Of a DNA stretch of 38,745 nucleotides, positions 1-8,554 are shown piece after piece. The stretch lies in contig NZ_BBBI01000021.1 in NCBI RefSeq assembly GCF_001315985.1, positions 1-38,745 of the forward strand, in the 5' to 3' direction. Below the pieces are notes generated by a model. The model saw nothing but the letters and a program-made list of their open reading frames with translations. It was not told the DNA's origin and did no database searches. The position numbers and the translations under genes are program-made. Positions within the stretch are counted from its first letter, which is position 1, and each line of letters opens with the position of its first letter. The DNA is from Vulcanisaeta distributa JCM 11216 (GTDB lineage Archaea > Thermoproteota > Thermoprotei > Thermoproteales > Thermocladiaceae).

Positions 1-90
1 GGCTCTTAAGGCAATGTCGATAAAGTTCATACTATTGTAATTAAGCCATATGACTGAGGTCTTGACCACGTTGTCTATTTCATGGTAATT

Positions 91-99
91 CATTTAAGC
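91..99 (+). promoter_or_regulatory. TATA box for the FkbM methyltransferase gene
   Basis: CATTTAAGC lies with its centre about 26 bases before the ATG at 120. This is the spacing of an archaeal TATA box to its start site, so the transcript should be leaderless. The 119 bases before the gene hold no other feature I can support. Confidence 0.5.
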
Positions 100-119
100 A
101 TTAACGCCTTAATGGGTTA

Positions 120-1094
120 ATGGGTTTGATTAGGGATTTGAGGGTTGCCCTAGCCAGTAGGCGACTGTTCAGGAATTGGCTCGTTGCGGGACTTAGGTAC
201 TTCCTCATTATGCATGGGTTGGCCAAGGGCCTCATAACCGTTAAATGCGGTAACGCCAGTTATGGGCTGAGCCCAAGCACATACTCACTCATAATTAACG
301 CCCACTATGATGGTTATGTAACCGGGTTTAGATGTGGTGATGCCTTGGAGGTTTTCCTTGGTGATGCCATAAGGCTTGTGGTTAATAAGGATGGCAATGT
401 ATTATTCGTAATGCCCGACGGCATTAGGCTCTACGCCGATTACCCGGATTTAACGGTACTCCCAGAGACTTGGCTTTATGATACTCACTTCCTCGGTTTT
501 GATCTCAGTGGTTGGCTTGTTTTTGACGTTGGCGCCTACGTTGGTGATACTCCGCTTTACTTCGCCAGGCGTGGTGCCTTCGTTGTTGCTGTTGAGCCCG
601 TGCCGACCTACTTCAATGCCATGCTCAGGAATCTCGAGCTTAACCCGGAGCTCAAATCCAGAATATTACCAATAAATGCCGCAATCGCTGATAGGGATGG
701 CTACGTGGAGATTGGGTTGGATGGTGAGGTTGATGGTGAGGCATCAATGTTCAAGGGAGGTGTTAAGAGGGTTAGGGTTAGGTCCTTCACACTGGGTTCG
801 TTGCTAAACCATATCAAGAATTTAGGCGTTGATATCAACTCATTTAGGGTTAGGGCTTTGAAGATGGATTGTAAGGGCTGTGAGTGGGACGTTGTCAACA
901 ATGAGTTGGATACCCTAAAACTATTCGATGTAATAAAGATCGAGTACAGCACATACCTGAGGAACTACCCAGTGAATGAGTTAATGGGCAGGGTGGAGTC
1001 GCTGGGATTCAAATGCAGGAGATATGCGCACAATGAAATAGCCGTGAAAATGGGACTAAACAAGCATGGAACAATAATGTGCATGAGGATATGA
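120..1094 (+). CDS. FkbM-family SAM-dependent methyltransferase
   Basis: Probable O-methyltransferase acting on a sugar or glycan. The 324-residue protein has the class I SAM-binding core near residues 135-165 (VFDVGAYVGDTPLYF, then the acidic strand end VAVEPVP) and the FkbM-type late segment with KMDCKGCEWDVV near residue 250 and VIKIEYS after it. The N-terminal ~100 residues are a less conserved arm. There is no signal peptide. The start is chosen because the TATA box is about 26 bases upstream. The neighbour downstream is a carbamoyltransferase, so the pair probably decorates a surface polysaccharide or glycolipid; the real acceptor cannot be told from sequence. The reading frame is intact. 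Confidence 0.85.
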   Translation: MGLIRDLRVALASRRLFRNWLVAGLRYFLIMHGLAKGLITVKCGNASYGLSPSTYSLIINAHYDGYVTGFRCGDALEVFLGDAIRLVVNKDGNVLFVMPDGIRLYADYPDLTVLPETWLYDTHFLGFDLSGWLVFDVGAYVGDTPLYFARRGAFVVAVEPVPTYFNAMLRNLELNPELKSRILPINAAIADRDGYVEIGLDGEVDGEASMFKGGVKRVRVRSFTLGSLLNHIKNLGVDINSFRVRALKMDCKGCEWDVVNNELDTLKLFDVIKIEYSTYLRNYPVNELMGRVESLGFKCRRYAHNEIAVKMGLNKHGTIMCMRI

Positions 1095-1117
1095 TTTCAT
1101 TATTATTTGCAGATAAT

Positions 1118-1127
1118 ACTTTTAAGC
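1118..1127 (+). promoter_or_regulatory. TATA box for the carbamoyltransferase gene
   Basis: ACTTTTAAGC is centred about 26 bases before the ATG at 1148. This supports that ATG over the in-frame TTG at 1142 and suggests a leaderless message. Confidence 0.5.
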
Positions 1128-1147
1128 CATGCATTTAATCATTGGTA

Positions 1148-2986
1148 ATGATTGTTATTGGTTTTAATTGGCCAGGGTGGCATGATCATTCTGTTGCGGT
1201 GATTGTTGATGGCGAGTTGGTTTTTGCGAGTGAGGAGGAGAGGTGGACAAGGCACAAGCACTCGCCAGACGAACCACCAATAAATGCCTTGAAGCAAGCC
1301 TTCGAATTCCTAAAGAACAAGTATGGGATAAAGCCGAAGGATGTAGATGCGTATGCTGTGAACTTCGACCCAAGTATATTACCTAATAAGCTATATATGC
1401 AAGCATTGAGAGGTATTATCATTAATTCTTTGCATTTTGGTTATTTTAGTGGATTTTATGGCTATCTCTCCATAATTGATTGGGTTAGGGCTTTGGTTGG
1501 TGCTGGTTTTCGTTTTGTTACTTGGTCTTTAGATAGAGGTACGATTCTAGTTTGGGCTGAGAGGTTTGTTAGGAAGGCTGTTTATGATCTTGGTGAGGAG
1601 TTGCCAAGTAGGGTTAGGGTTATTCCTGTTCCTCATCATCTTGCTCATGCTGCTTCGGCCTACTACTTCAGTGGTTTTAACAATGCTACCGTCCTTACCG
1701 TTGATGGTAGTGGTGAGTTTGAGTCCACAGTGGTTTGGCGTGTGAGGGATAGTGAGTTTGAGAAAATAGTCTCAATACCGACCTATTACGGATCACTCGG
1801 TCTCCTTTACGAGGAGGTTTCCTGGACAATAGGCTATGATCACCTCGAGGGCCCTGGTAAGGTCATGGGTCTTGCACCTTATGGCCAGAAGAGCAAGTAC
1901 TATGATAAGCTTAGGTCCTACTTCAGGTTCGATGATAAGGATTACCCGTACTACATAAGTGTTGATGGTTCTAGGCCTAGGGTAGTCAAGGGTGATGATG
2001 CTATTTATAGGAGGCCTTACCGCCTCATCGCTGAATCTTTGTTTCCTGGTCGTGTTCCTTGGGATCCCCGTGGCGAACTTAATCGTGACGCCACTGATTT
2101 GGCTTTTGCTGTTCAGGCCGTGACTGAGGAGGCCATGCTTAGGCTCGCTGAGTGGGCTAAAAGCCACACTGGTGAGCAGAATCTTGCCCTTGCAGGTGGT
2201 GTGGCCCTTAATGCTAAGGCCAACATGGCTATTCACTACTCCAAGTTATTCAGCGACTTGTTCATATTCCCAGCAGCGAACGATGCCGGGACCACAGTCG
2301 GTGCTGCGGCTTATGTCTATGAGCATGTTCTTGGTGGTAAGATGAGGAGGGGGGAGGCTTAGGACTGTTTACTTGGGGCCTGAGTACAGTGATGATGAGG
2401 TGAGGAAGGTTGTTGAGCGTAGTAGGTTCGAGGCTAGGTACATCGGTGATGATGTTAATGAGGTTGCTGACTTGGTGAGTAAGGGCTTTGTTGTTGCTTG
2501 GTATCAGGGGCGTGCCGAGCTTGGCCCTAGGGCCCTTGGTAATCGCTCGATTGTTGCTGACCCTAGGAGGCTGATATGTGGAGGTTGGTGAATAACATCA
2601 AGGGTCGTGAGTGGTGGAGACCACTGGCTCCTTCATTGCTTCTTGAGGACGCAAGCAAGTACTTCATTGACCCAGTCCCTCACCAATTCATGATACTAAT
2701 GCTCAAGTACAGGGAGGGAATGAAGGAGGTGGTTCCCGCGGTCTACCACGTTGATGGAACAGCCAGACCACAGACTGTTGCCAAGGACGAAAACCCAACG
2801 TGGTACGAACTAATCAAGGCATTCAAGGACCTTACTGGCGAGGGCATTGTACTAAACACAAGCTTTAACCTAGCAGGAGAACCACTAGTCGAGACCCCCC
2901 CAAGCGACGCACTAAAATCCTTCGCCTTCGGAGGATTCGACGCCATTTATATGCAAGGATGGCTAATAAGAAAGAGGTGTAGTTAA
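1148..2986 (+). CDS. NodU/CmcH-family carbamoyltransferase (frame broken twice)
   Basis: Transfers a carbamoyl group from carbamoyl phosphate, via a carbamoyl-adenylate, to a hydroxyl of a sugar or other small molecule. Visible marks are the N-terminal MIVIGFN strand and SEEERWTRHK, the metal-binding VPHHLAHAAS near residue 163, GPGKVMGLAPYG, LAGGVALNAKANMA, then the C-terminal domain with GRAELGPRALGNRS and WWRPLAPS. Total length of about 610 residues fits the family. The frame breaks in the G6 run at 2349-2354, where five G restore the reading, and again near 2570, where one more G gives DPRRADMWRL. A C7 run at 2895-2901 probably adds one proline. Both domains are complete once corrected, so I regard the gene as functional. 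Confidence 0.85.
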
Positions 2987-3114
2987 TGAATACGTTTGCA
3001 TTCAACAAGTTCGTTAGTGCGTATGAGTTCATTAAGTACTTGCATTATTATTTTAATAATGTTCAATTTAGAGGTGGTCCTCAAATTTACTTAGATAATA
3101 GGCTCAGGCCTTAG
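2986..3114 (+). CDS. possible 42-residue small protein or gene remnant
   Basis: An ATG overlaps the TAA stop of the carbamoyltransferase (TAATG), the arrangement of translational coupling. It opens a 42-residue frame beginning MNTFAFNKFVSAYEF and rich in aromatic residues. I recognise no family. It may be a small coupled protein, the start of a decayed glycan gene, or chance. The remaining bases to 3292 hold only short AT-rich sequence with no gene I can support. Confidence 0.3.
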   Translation: MNTFAFNKFVSAYEFIKYLHYYFNNVQFRGGPQIYLDNRLRP

Positions 3115-3292
3115 TATGAATATTGAGGAAATTGGATTAATAAAATGTGACGGAAAGGACTAACATAGATGTAGCCCTATTGTTAGGATTGATTCGAGCG
3201 CATTAAGCTTAGTAGCTCGCTGTAGATTTTATGGGGATTATGGTATTCCTAGCCTTAATATGTGGTGGCTTGTATTGCTTCGAGGATATTAA

Positions 3293-3902
3293 TTAATGTG
3301 TCTGGATAGTCCTGACTCTTTTATCTATACTGTTATTAAGTGATGATCTCTTATTCCACTTAATGGTCTTTTTTAATTGGTTTAGTGCATTCTCAAGTTC
3401 GTCATTCCACTTTGTCCTTGTTTTCAGTTCCTCTATTCGTTTTGTTAATTCCTTTATGAGTAGTTTTATGTCGTAGGCAGCTTCCTCCCTGTTTCTGTAC
3501 TTGCTCATTGCCATGTCCGGGTCCGGCCCATTATACTGATAGTCGTGTAGTTCCAGGGCTGTGTTTGTGGTGAAGGATAACCCTGCATGCCCGATTTCCT
3601 CGAGCATTTGTGATAGTGCCTTCATCCTACCCGTCGGTATTCTTGGGATTGCCCTCTCCATCAACCACTTCCTCTCATCCTCGGTCTTAGCCGCTTGAAT
3701 TAGTTTATCAAGCTCGAGCCTAAGCAAGGCAGCCAAAACGCCCTCCAGGCTGAAAAGCCTTACCAGCCGCATTCCTAACCAAACCCTCGTTAAGGAAGCG
3801 CAGGGCTAGACCAGCCTCAACCAAGGCCTCCAGCAGCCTTGCATTGATGTAGTCCTCTGTGGTTGGCTTGGGTAGTGGTTTTTCTAGGGTTTCTGTGTTC
3901 AT
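3293..3902 (-). CDS. PaREP1-family protein, copy 1 (frame broken)
   Basis: A member of the PaREP1 family (first named from repeats in Pyrobaculum aerophilum); as I recall, it is grouped with HEPN-like all-alpha proteins, and its function is unknown. The N-terminal part begins MNTETLEKPLPKPTTEDY; the C-terminal part holds the conserved LHDYQYNGPDPDMAMSKYRN and a charged helical end. The frame is lost near 3745-3772, in the segment that reads KAFQAW in the paralogues. Two missing bases (one in CAGGCC, one in a T run) would restore a full alignment; one extra T is an alternative. The start ATG at 3902 has a TATA box about 30 bases upstream. It is one of three copies within 3.4 kb. Confidence 0.75.
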
Positions 3903-3926
3903 GTTAATTCATTTAGTCGCCATTAG

Positions 3927-3937
3927 GTTTAAATAAC
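3927..3937 (-). promoter_or_regulatory. TATA box for PaREP1 copy 1
   Basis: On the minus strand TATTTAAACCT lies about 30 bases before the ATG at 3902. The same TATTTAA-like element precedes the other two PaREP1 copies, so each copy appears to have its own promoter. Confidence 0.45.
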
Positions 3938-3961
3938 TATGGTTCGACATGGTTGAGGTCC

Positions 3962-4974
3962 TCATGATGTCTGTAGCGCCCTTTTGATGGCTTCCCTATG
4001 GAGTGGTGTCTGCCAGGCCACGTACTTGCCAATGCCCAGCTCGGGATCCCTCTCGGGCGGTGGTTGGTCTATCCAAAACCATGGGTCTCTATCATGGAGG
4101 TTATAGAGTATTAGGTTCATCTTAATTAGTTCATTAATTAACTCTCCAGGTGCTTCGGGGGGGCTCCATAACACGTCTGGGTCCTCAACGGCTTCCTTGA
4201 GCCAGGTCCTCCACTTGTTGATGAACTGCGGCGTTATGCCCTTCTCCCTAATGAGTTCCCTTACTACGGCATCGACGCTCCAACCAGCCCTGTACAGTCT
4301 AAGGAGCATCCTCGGGTTCCCGCCTGTCTCCTGCCAAGCATCGTTAAATGGCGGTTTCCCGCCGGGTATTTGCTCGTAGAGTTTCTCGAATCCCCCCCCT
4401 TAGCCATGTTCCAGGTTGGTTTAAATTCAGCCCAATTATGGCGTCCTATTTCGCGTAGGCTTAATCCCTCGCTTGTCGCCACGACTGTTACCACCCTCTC
4501 ATACTCGACCGGCGGGTGTTCTAGAATGCCTAGGAGGCCCTTAACGTATATTGCTGCCTTGTCAATGCCTATGGCTTGGAAGATGTCGTCGACGATTACC
4601 GCCAGTCTACGGGTGCCAGCCTCAAGGGCCTCCCTGGCGATGTCAATAACAGCCCAAATGACCTTACCCCCCCAGGCGAGTTGGCCCATGGCCTCGCGTA
4701 TTAAGGCTAGAACCTTCTCGCGTAGGTTGGCAACGCCAAGCTCTGCCCTGGCGATGCTTTCCGTGGGATTTATATAAATAATGTCGAAGCCGTAATCCCT
4801 AAGCAACTCAATGGACTGTAGGAGCCATGCGGTCTTTCCGCAGCCCTCTGGGCCATAAACCACCTGCACTGGGAATGTGCCCCTCTCAGCCCAATCCCTA
4901 ACCTGCCCAAGGGCCCTCTCCCTATCAACGAACTCCACCTGCCGATCAGCAAAACTAAGCCTAACCCTCCTCAC
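3962..4974 (-). CDS. archaeal STAND-like P-loop ATPase (frame broken once)
   Basis: A member of the archaeal ATPase family typified by Pfam Arch_ATPase. Residues 41-48 are the Walker A loop GPEGCGKT; RLAVIVDDI near 123-131 is Walker B; the motif ATSEGLSLREI follows as a sensor-like strand. The C-terminal third (GGNPRMLLRLYRAGW onwards) is the usual helical domain. The frame is lost at the C8 run 4392-4399 (GGGGGGGG in the coding sense); a shorter run joins both parts as MAKGGFEKLY. C7 at 4667-4673 and G7 at 4157-4163 likely add one residue each. Length is about 335 residues. It sits between PaREP1 copies 1 and 2. The ligand or target is unknown. Confidence 0.75.
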
Positions 4975-5325
4975 TATATTAATCCCCCCCTAAGCCTACC
5001 TTTTATCCTCTTCCCAACTTAATTAAGGACTCCATGAGCATGCAATGAGCCACAAATCCATCAAGTGCATTGCGTAGGGCTCGGACGCATTAATGCATAC
5101 TCATAAATATCACTTCCCAATAGGGAAGTAATGATGTTGAAAATCACTTAACAATTAGGTAATTACTAAGAATGCCTAACTACAGGGGTTTAGGCCTTAA
5201 ACTGTGTTGCTCCCTACATGAGGGAATTTAAGGTATGTGGATTAATTATAGGTCGTTATTAGTATGGCTCTTGCAATGGCTTAGGTGCTTATTCCATATT
5301 CGTTAAGTCACTAAATCTATAGGGC
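4975..5325. other. intergenic stretch with two small inverted repeats
   Basis: No gene is visible in these 351 bases. They hold a C7 run at 4984-4990 next to the ATPase start, and two short inverted repeats, at 5112-5129 and near 5211-5226, both with a CCC arm and a GGG arm. Confidence 0.4.
5112..5129. repeat. perfect inverted repeat, 7-base arms, 4-base loop
   Basis: ACTTCCC-AATA-GGGAAGT. It lies 138 bases before the ATPase start codon and is not followed by a T run on either strand, so it is not an obvious terminator. It could be a protein-binding site or a small RNA hairpin. Confidence 0.4.
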
Positions 5326-5926
5326 CTACTCAACGTGAGGCTTTATCAATGAATTCGCTACCGCAATCCCTGGGGGCCACTTAATGGCTTTTCTTAATTC
5401 GTTTAGTGCGTTTTCGAGTTCGTCGTTCCACTTTATCCTTGGCTTTAGGTTCTCGATTCTATTCACTAACTCCTTTATGAGGCCCACCACGGCAACCGCG
5501 GCCTCCTCCCTATCCCTGAACTTTGACAAAGCCAGATCCGGGTCTGGCCCGTTGTATTGGTAGTCGTGTAGTTCCAGGGCTGTGCTTGTGGCGAAGTAAA
5601 TCCCCCCCGCATACCCAATCTCCTCGAGCAATTGCGACAACGCCTTCATCCTCGTTGTTGGAACCCTCGGAACAGCCCTATTGATTAACCAACTCCTCTC
5701 CTCATCAGTCTTGGCAACCCTAACCAACCTATCGATCTCGAGTCTCAATAATACAGCTAAAAATGCTCTCCAGGCTTGGAAGCTTTGCCGGCCGCATTCC
5801 TAACGAGACCCCCTACCCAGGAATTCGAGGGCGAGTTTAGCCTCAATTAAGGCTTCAAGTAACCTAGCCGCTATATAGTCCTCCGTACTTGGTTTTGGCA
5901 GTGGTTTCTCGAGTGCTTCTAAGTCC
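5326..5926 (-). CDS. PaREP1-family protein, copy 2 (frame broken twice)
   Basis: Paralogue of the genes at 3293 and 6068. The start is GTG at 5926 (VDLEALEKPLPKPSTEDY). The conserved core LHDYQYNGPDPDLALSKFRD is in the downstream part. A C5 run near 5809 (coding GGGGG, four expected: LGRGLVRNAAGK) breaks the frame first, and the second break is a missing T in GCTTTCCA at 5779-5786, which would read KAFQAWRAF. The same T is missing in copy 3. A TATTTTAA element lies about 28 bases before the GTG. Function unknown; an all-alpha, HEPN-like fold is assumed from the family. Confidence 0.75.
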
Positions 5927-5950
5927 ACGATTAAGCGTGCGTGGATTACT

Positions 5951-5958
5951 TAAAATAC
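5951..5958 (-). promoter_or_regulatory. TATA box for PaREP1 copy 2
   Basis: Minus-strand TATTTTAA within AAGTATTTTAAG, about 28 bases before the GTG start at 5926. The element closely resembles that of copy 3. Confidence 0.45.
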
Positions 5959-6067
5959 TTAGCTCCGTAATAACAACCCTGTAATTGGGGGGGTTGAAGG
6001 TAGGCATGAACCCAGCTTGATAATGGACTAGGGCGCGGATCATGAGGGTAATCGCCTTCGGCAAATC

Positions 6068-6636
6068 TTAGGGTTTCCCCCCCACCCTGTTAAGCTCATC
6101 CTTAAGCTCCCTGAGGGCCTCCTCAAGCTCACCACTCCACCTCACCCTCGGTCTCAACTCCTCAACGCGCCTAACCACCTCATTGACGAGCTCTAAAACC
6201 GCCGCTGCGGCTTCCTGCCTATTCCTAAACTTCGATAGCGCCATGTCTGGGTCCGGACCATTGTACTGATAATCGTGTAGGCTTAGGGCCAGTGCTGTGT
6301 CGGGTAGTAGGCCGGCGTGCCCAACGTCACTGAGCATCTTAGACAAGCCCATCATCCTACTCGTTGGTACCCGAGGCACAGCCCTATCCATTAACCATTT
6401 TCTCTCTTCATCACTATTAGCAACCTTCAATAATTTATCTAATTCAAGCCTAAGCAAGGCTGCTAGAAGGGCTCTCCATGCCTGGAAGCCTTACCGGCTG
6501 AGTTCCTAACCAAGCCCCCCCTGCTTAAGAACTCAATGGCGAGCCTAGCCTCGATCAAGGCCTCCAATAGCCTCGCATTCACATAATCCTCAGTGGTTGG
6601 TTTAGGTAAAGGCTTCTCAAGGGCTTCGGTATTCAC
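6068..6636 (-). CDS. PaREP1-family protein, copy 3 (frame broken once)
   Basis: Third PaREP1 paralogue. GTG at 6636 opens NTEALEKPLPKPTTEDYVNA. The core LHDYQYNGPDPDMALSKFRN is intact and the C-terminal helix ends in NRVGGKP. The frame is lost at 6474-6484 where GCTTCCA should read GCTTTCCA (KAFQAWRALLAALL), exactly the position of the break in copy 2. The C7 run at 6525-6531 adds one Gly in-frame (SRGGLV against SRGLV). A TATTTAAG element sits about 28 bases upstream. The copies are divergent paralogues rather than recent exact repeats, since their third positions differ throughout. Confidence 0.75.
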
Positions 6637-6659
6637 AGTTTAAGGTTGTGATTAACTTC

Positions 6660-6668
6660 CTTAAATAC
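6660..6668 (-). promoter_or_regulatory. TATA box for PaREP1 copy 3
   Basis: Minus-strand GTATTTAAG about 28 bases before the GTG at 6636. The bases from here to 6831 contain no gene that I can support. Confidence 0.45.
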
Positions 6669-6831
6669 TTACCTTGCGTTAATGCTTTATACTCTTCAGC
6701 CACGTTTAATTCCAGTACCTTAGTTCCTTGATTTATGTCGAGACTGCTGTGTAGGGATTTAGTGATATCATGGTTGAATTATTGTGAGGACTTGAAGGTT
6801 AGCGAGGCTTAGCACTAGGGCTGGTGCAGCG

Positions 6832-7443
6832 TTATTTCTGTTGCCTTAGCTTTGGGTATACGAAGACCACCTTAGCAATCATTGCGTAGTACCTGAGTTT
6901 CCAGGCGTACTCAATTAGGTCCCTCCTCTTCGTTTCAAAGCCCTCCTTCTCTATTAAATCTGCGATCTCATTCATCTGCTCGATATCCGCCATCGTGTAC
7001 TCATTCGGGTCCTTATCAAGTAATTGTTTAAGTTTCTCATAGACCTCCCACGTGTAGTACTTGGTCCTTGGCACCGGTAGTAGTGCCTTCACCATACCCC
7101 CCCTGAGGGTCAGCGCCTCCGTCGATGTGAATATGCCCTTGGTCTCCAATGCCGTTATGAGAACCTCGGAGAATTGCGTGAACGCGTTTTCAAGCCTTTC
7201 AATCCTAGCTTCAATACTACCAATCCTACTCTCAACCCCATTAATTCTATTCTCAAGCTCATTAATTCTACTTTCAATTCTATTGAACCTATCTTCAATT
7301 TGATTAAGCCTTAAATCAACATGGCTAAACCTGGACTCCACCTCCGTGAACTTCCCGCCGAGCCAATAGGCTAGGGATGCCGTTGATGATGCGATGCTCA
7401 CCACCACGGCGATTATCGTAGCAACATCAACCAAAGCCCACAC
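6832..7443 (-). CDS. membrane-anchored coiled-coil protein of unknown function
   Basis: The 203-residue protein begins with one hydrophobic segment (residues 6-28, ending YWLGG), which can anchor it in the membrane. It is followed by a long coiled coil (residues 33-90) built of seven-residue units such as RINELEN, RINGVES and RIERLEN. The last ~90 residues form a separate mixed domain (TKYYTWEVYEKLKQLLDK, then YAWKLRYYAMIAKVVF). I recognise no characterised family, although similar anchored coiled coils are common in Thermoproteales. A C7 run at 7097-7103 gives LRGGM where LRGM would fit the run-expansion seen elsewhere. It stands alone and is transcribed away from the epimerase. Confidence 0.7.
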   Translation of the reverse strand: MWALVDVATIIAVVVSIASSTASLAYWLGGKFTEVESRFSHVDLRLNQIEDRFNRIESRINELENRINGVESRIGSIEARIERLENAFTQFSEVLITALETKGIFTSTEALTLRGGMVKALLPVPRTKYYTWEVYEKLKQLLDKDPNEYTMADIEQMNEIADLIEKEGFETKRRDLIEYAWKLRYYAMIAKVVFVYPKLRQQK

Positions 7444-7521
7444 CTAATTAACAATAGCGTGCTTGATATAAATACCTTATTACGCTTTAAATAATAACGA
7501 ATTAATCCCAGAATTGGAAAT

Positions 7522-7530
7522 CCTTAAAAG
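7522..7530 (+). promoter_or_regulatory. TATA box for the epimerase gene
   Basis: CCTTAAAAG is centred 28 bases before the ATG at 7554, consistent with a leaderless transcript. Confidence 0.45.
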
Positions 7531-7553
7531 TAAATATTAATGTCAGCATTAGT

Positions 7554-8554
7554 ATGAGGGTCTTAATCACGGGGGGGTGTGGTGGTTACATAGGCACGTT
7601 ATTAACGCCATACCTAATCAGGAAAGGCTATAACGTTAGGTGTGTTGATAGGTTATTCTTCGGTGATGATGTGCTTAGGCACGTAATTGGCGAGAGGAAT
7701 TTCGAACTTATTAAGGCGGATACAAGGTCAATAAGTAAGGACGTACTTAACGGTGTTGACGCTGTTGTAGACCTTGCAGCATTGTCCAACGACCCAGCCG
7801 GTGAGTTGAACCCTCAGTGGACGCTTGATATTAATTATAGGGCTAGGGCTAGGTTGCTAAGCTTGCCAGTGAGGTTGGTGTCTCTAGGTATGTGCTTGCG
7901 TCAAGCTGTAGTGTTTATGGCAGGCAGAGTGGTATTGCTGATGAGAATACCGAGCCGAACCCATTAACGACGTATGCCAAGGCTAACCTGTTGGCTGAGA
8001 GGGATGTGCTTCCCCTGGCAAGTAGTAGGTTTACGGTAACGGCACTGAGGTTTGCCACCGTCTATGGACCATCGGTTAGGATGAGGTTCGACCTTGTGAT
8101 AAATGCCATGACGCTGTCCGCATTCACGGATGGCGTAATTTACGTTGAGGGTGATGGCATGCAGGAAAGACCTCTTGTTCATGTTATGGATGTCGTAAGG
8201 GCCATTGGTGCAGTACTCGAGGCACCAAGTGATAAGGTTAATGGTATGGTATTTAATGTGGGCTCTGATGAGCAAAACTTTAGGGTCATTGAAATGGCTA
8301 AAATTGTGCAGGGCATAGTTGGTGGTGAGGTCAGGTTCAGGGGGGGTGTGGTTGACGCCAGGAGTTATAGGGTTAGCTTTAGGCGCATTAGGGAAATGCT
8401 GAACTTCGCCGTGCTTTATAACGTGGATGATGGCGTTAAGCAGGTATACCATGAATTACTCACTGGTCACTTAAAGCCTGAGGATAGGTGGTTCACGGTT
8501 AGGTGGTATAAGAGGCTCCTTGAGCAGAATCCGAAGCTGCTGGATAGTTATTAA
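7554..8554 (+). CDS. NAD-dependent sugar epimerase/dehydratase (SDR, frame broken once)
   Basis: Extended short-chain dehydrogenase acting on a nucleotide sugar. The N-terminal Rossmann loop reads TGGCGGYIG because of a G7 run at 7571-7577; with four G it becomes TGCGGYIG, which fits the GxxGxxG motif exactly. AALSNDP follows, then the catalytic Ser region SSCSVYG and the YxxxK pair YAKANLLAE, then LRFATVYGP and the C-terminal substrate region ERPLVHVMDVVRAI and NVGSDEQNFR. The frame breaks near 7852, where one more G restores RARVAKLASEV. Length is about 332 residues. It converges on the nucleotidyltransferase and overlaps its end by four bases. The exact sugar is not determinable. Confidence 0.85.

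Noticed and set aside
1793-2236. 147-residue minus-strand frame inside the carbamoyltransferase
   Set aside because: Antisense shadow of a strongly conserved region, without its own start signals.
3293-6636. PaREP1 copies as an insertion sequence or transposon
   Set aside because: No transposase, no terminal inverted repeats or target duplications were seen, and each copy has its own promoter and diverged sequence.
7964-8452. 162-residue open frame on the minus strand inside the epimerase
   Set aside because: It is antisense to clear epimerase coding sequence and shows no recognisable domain.
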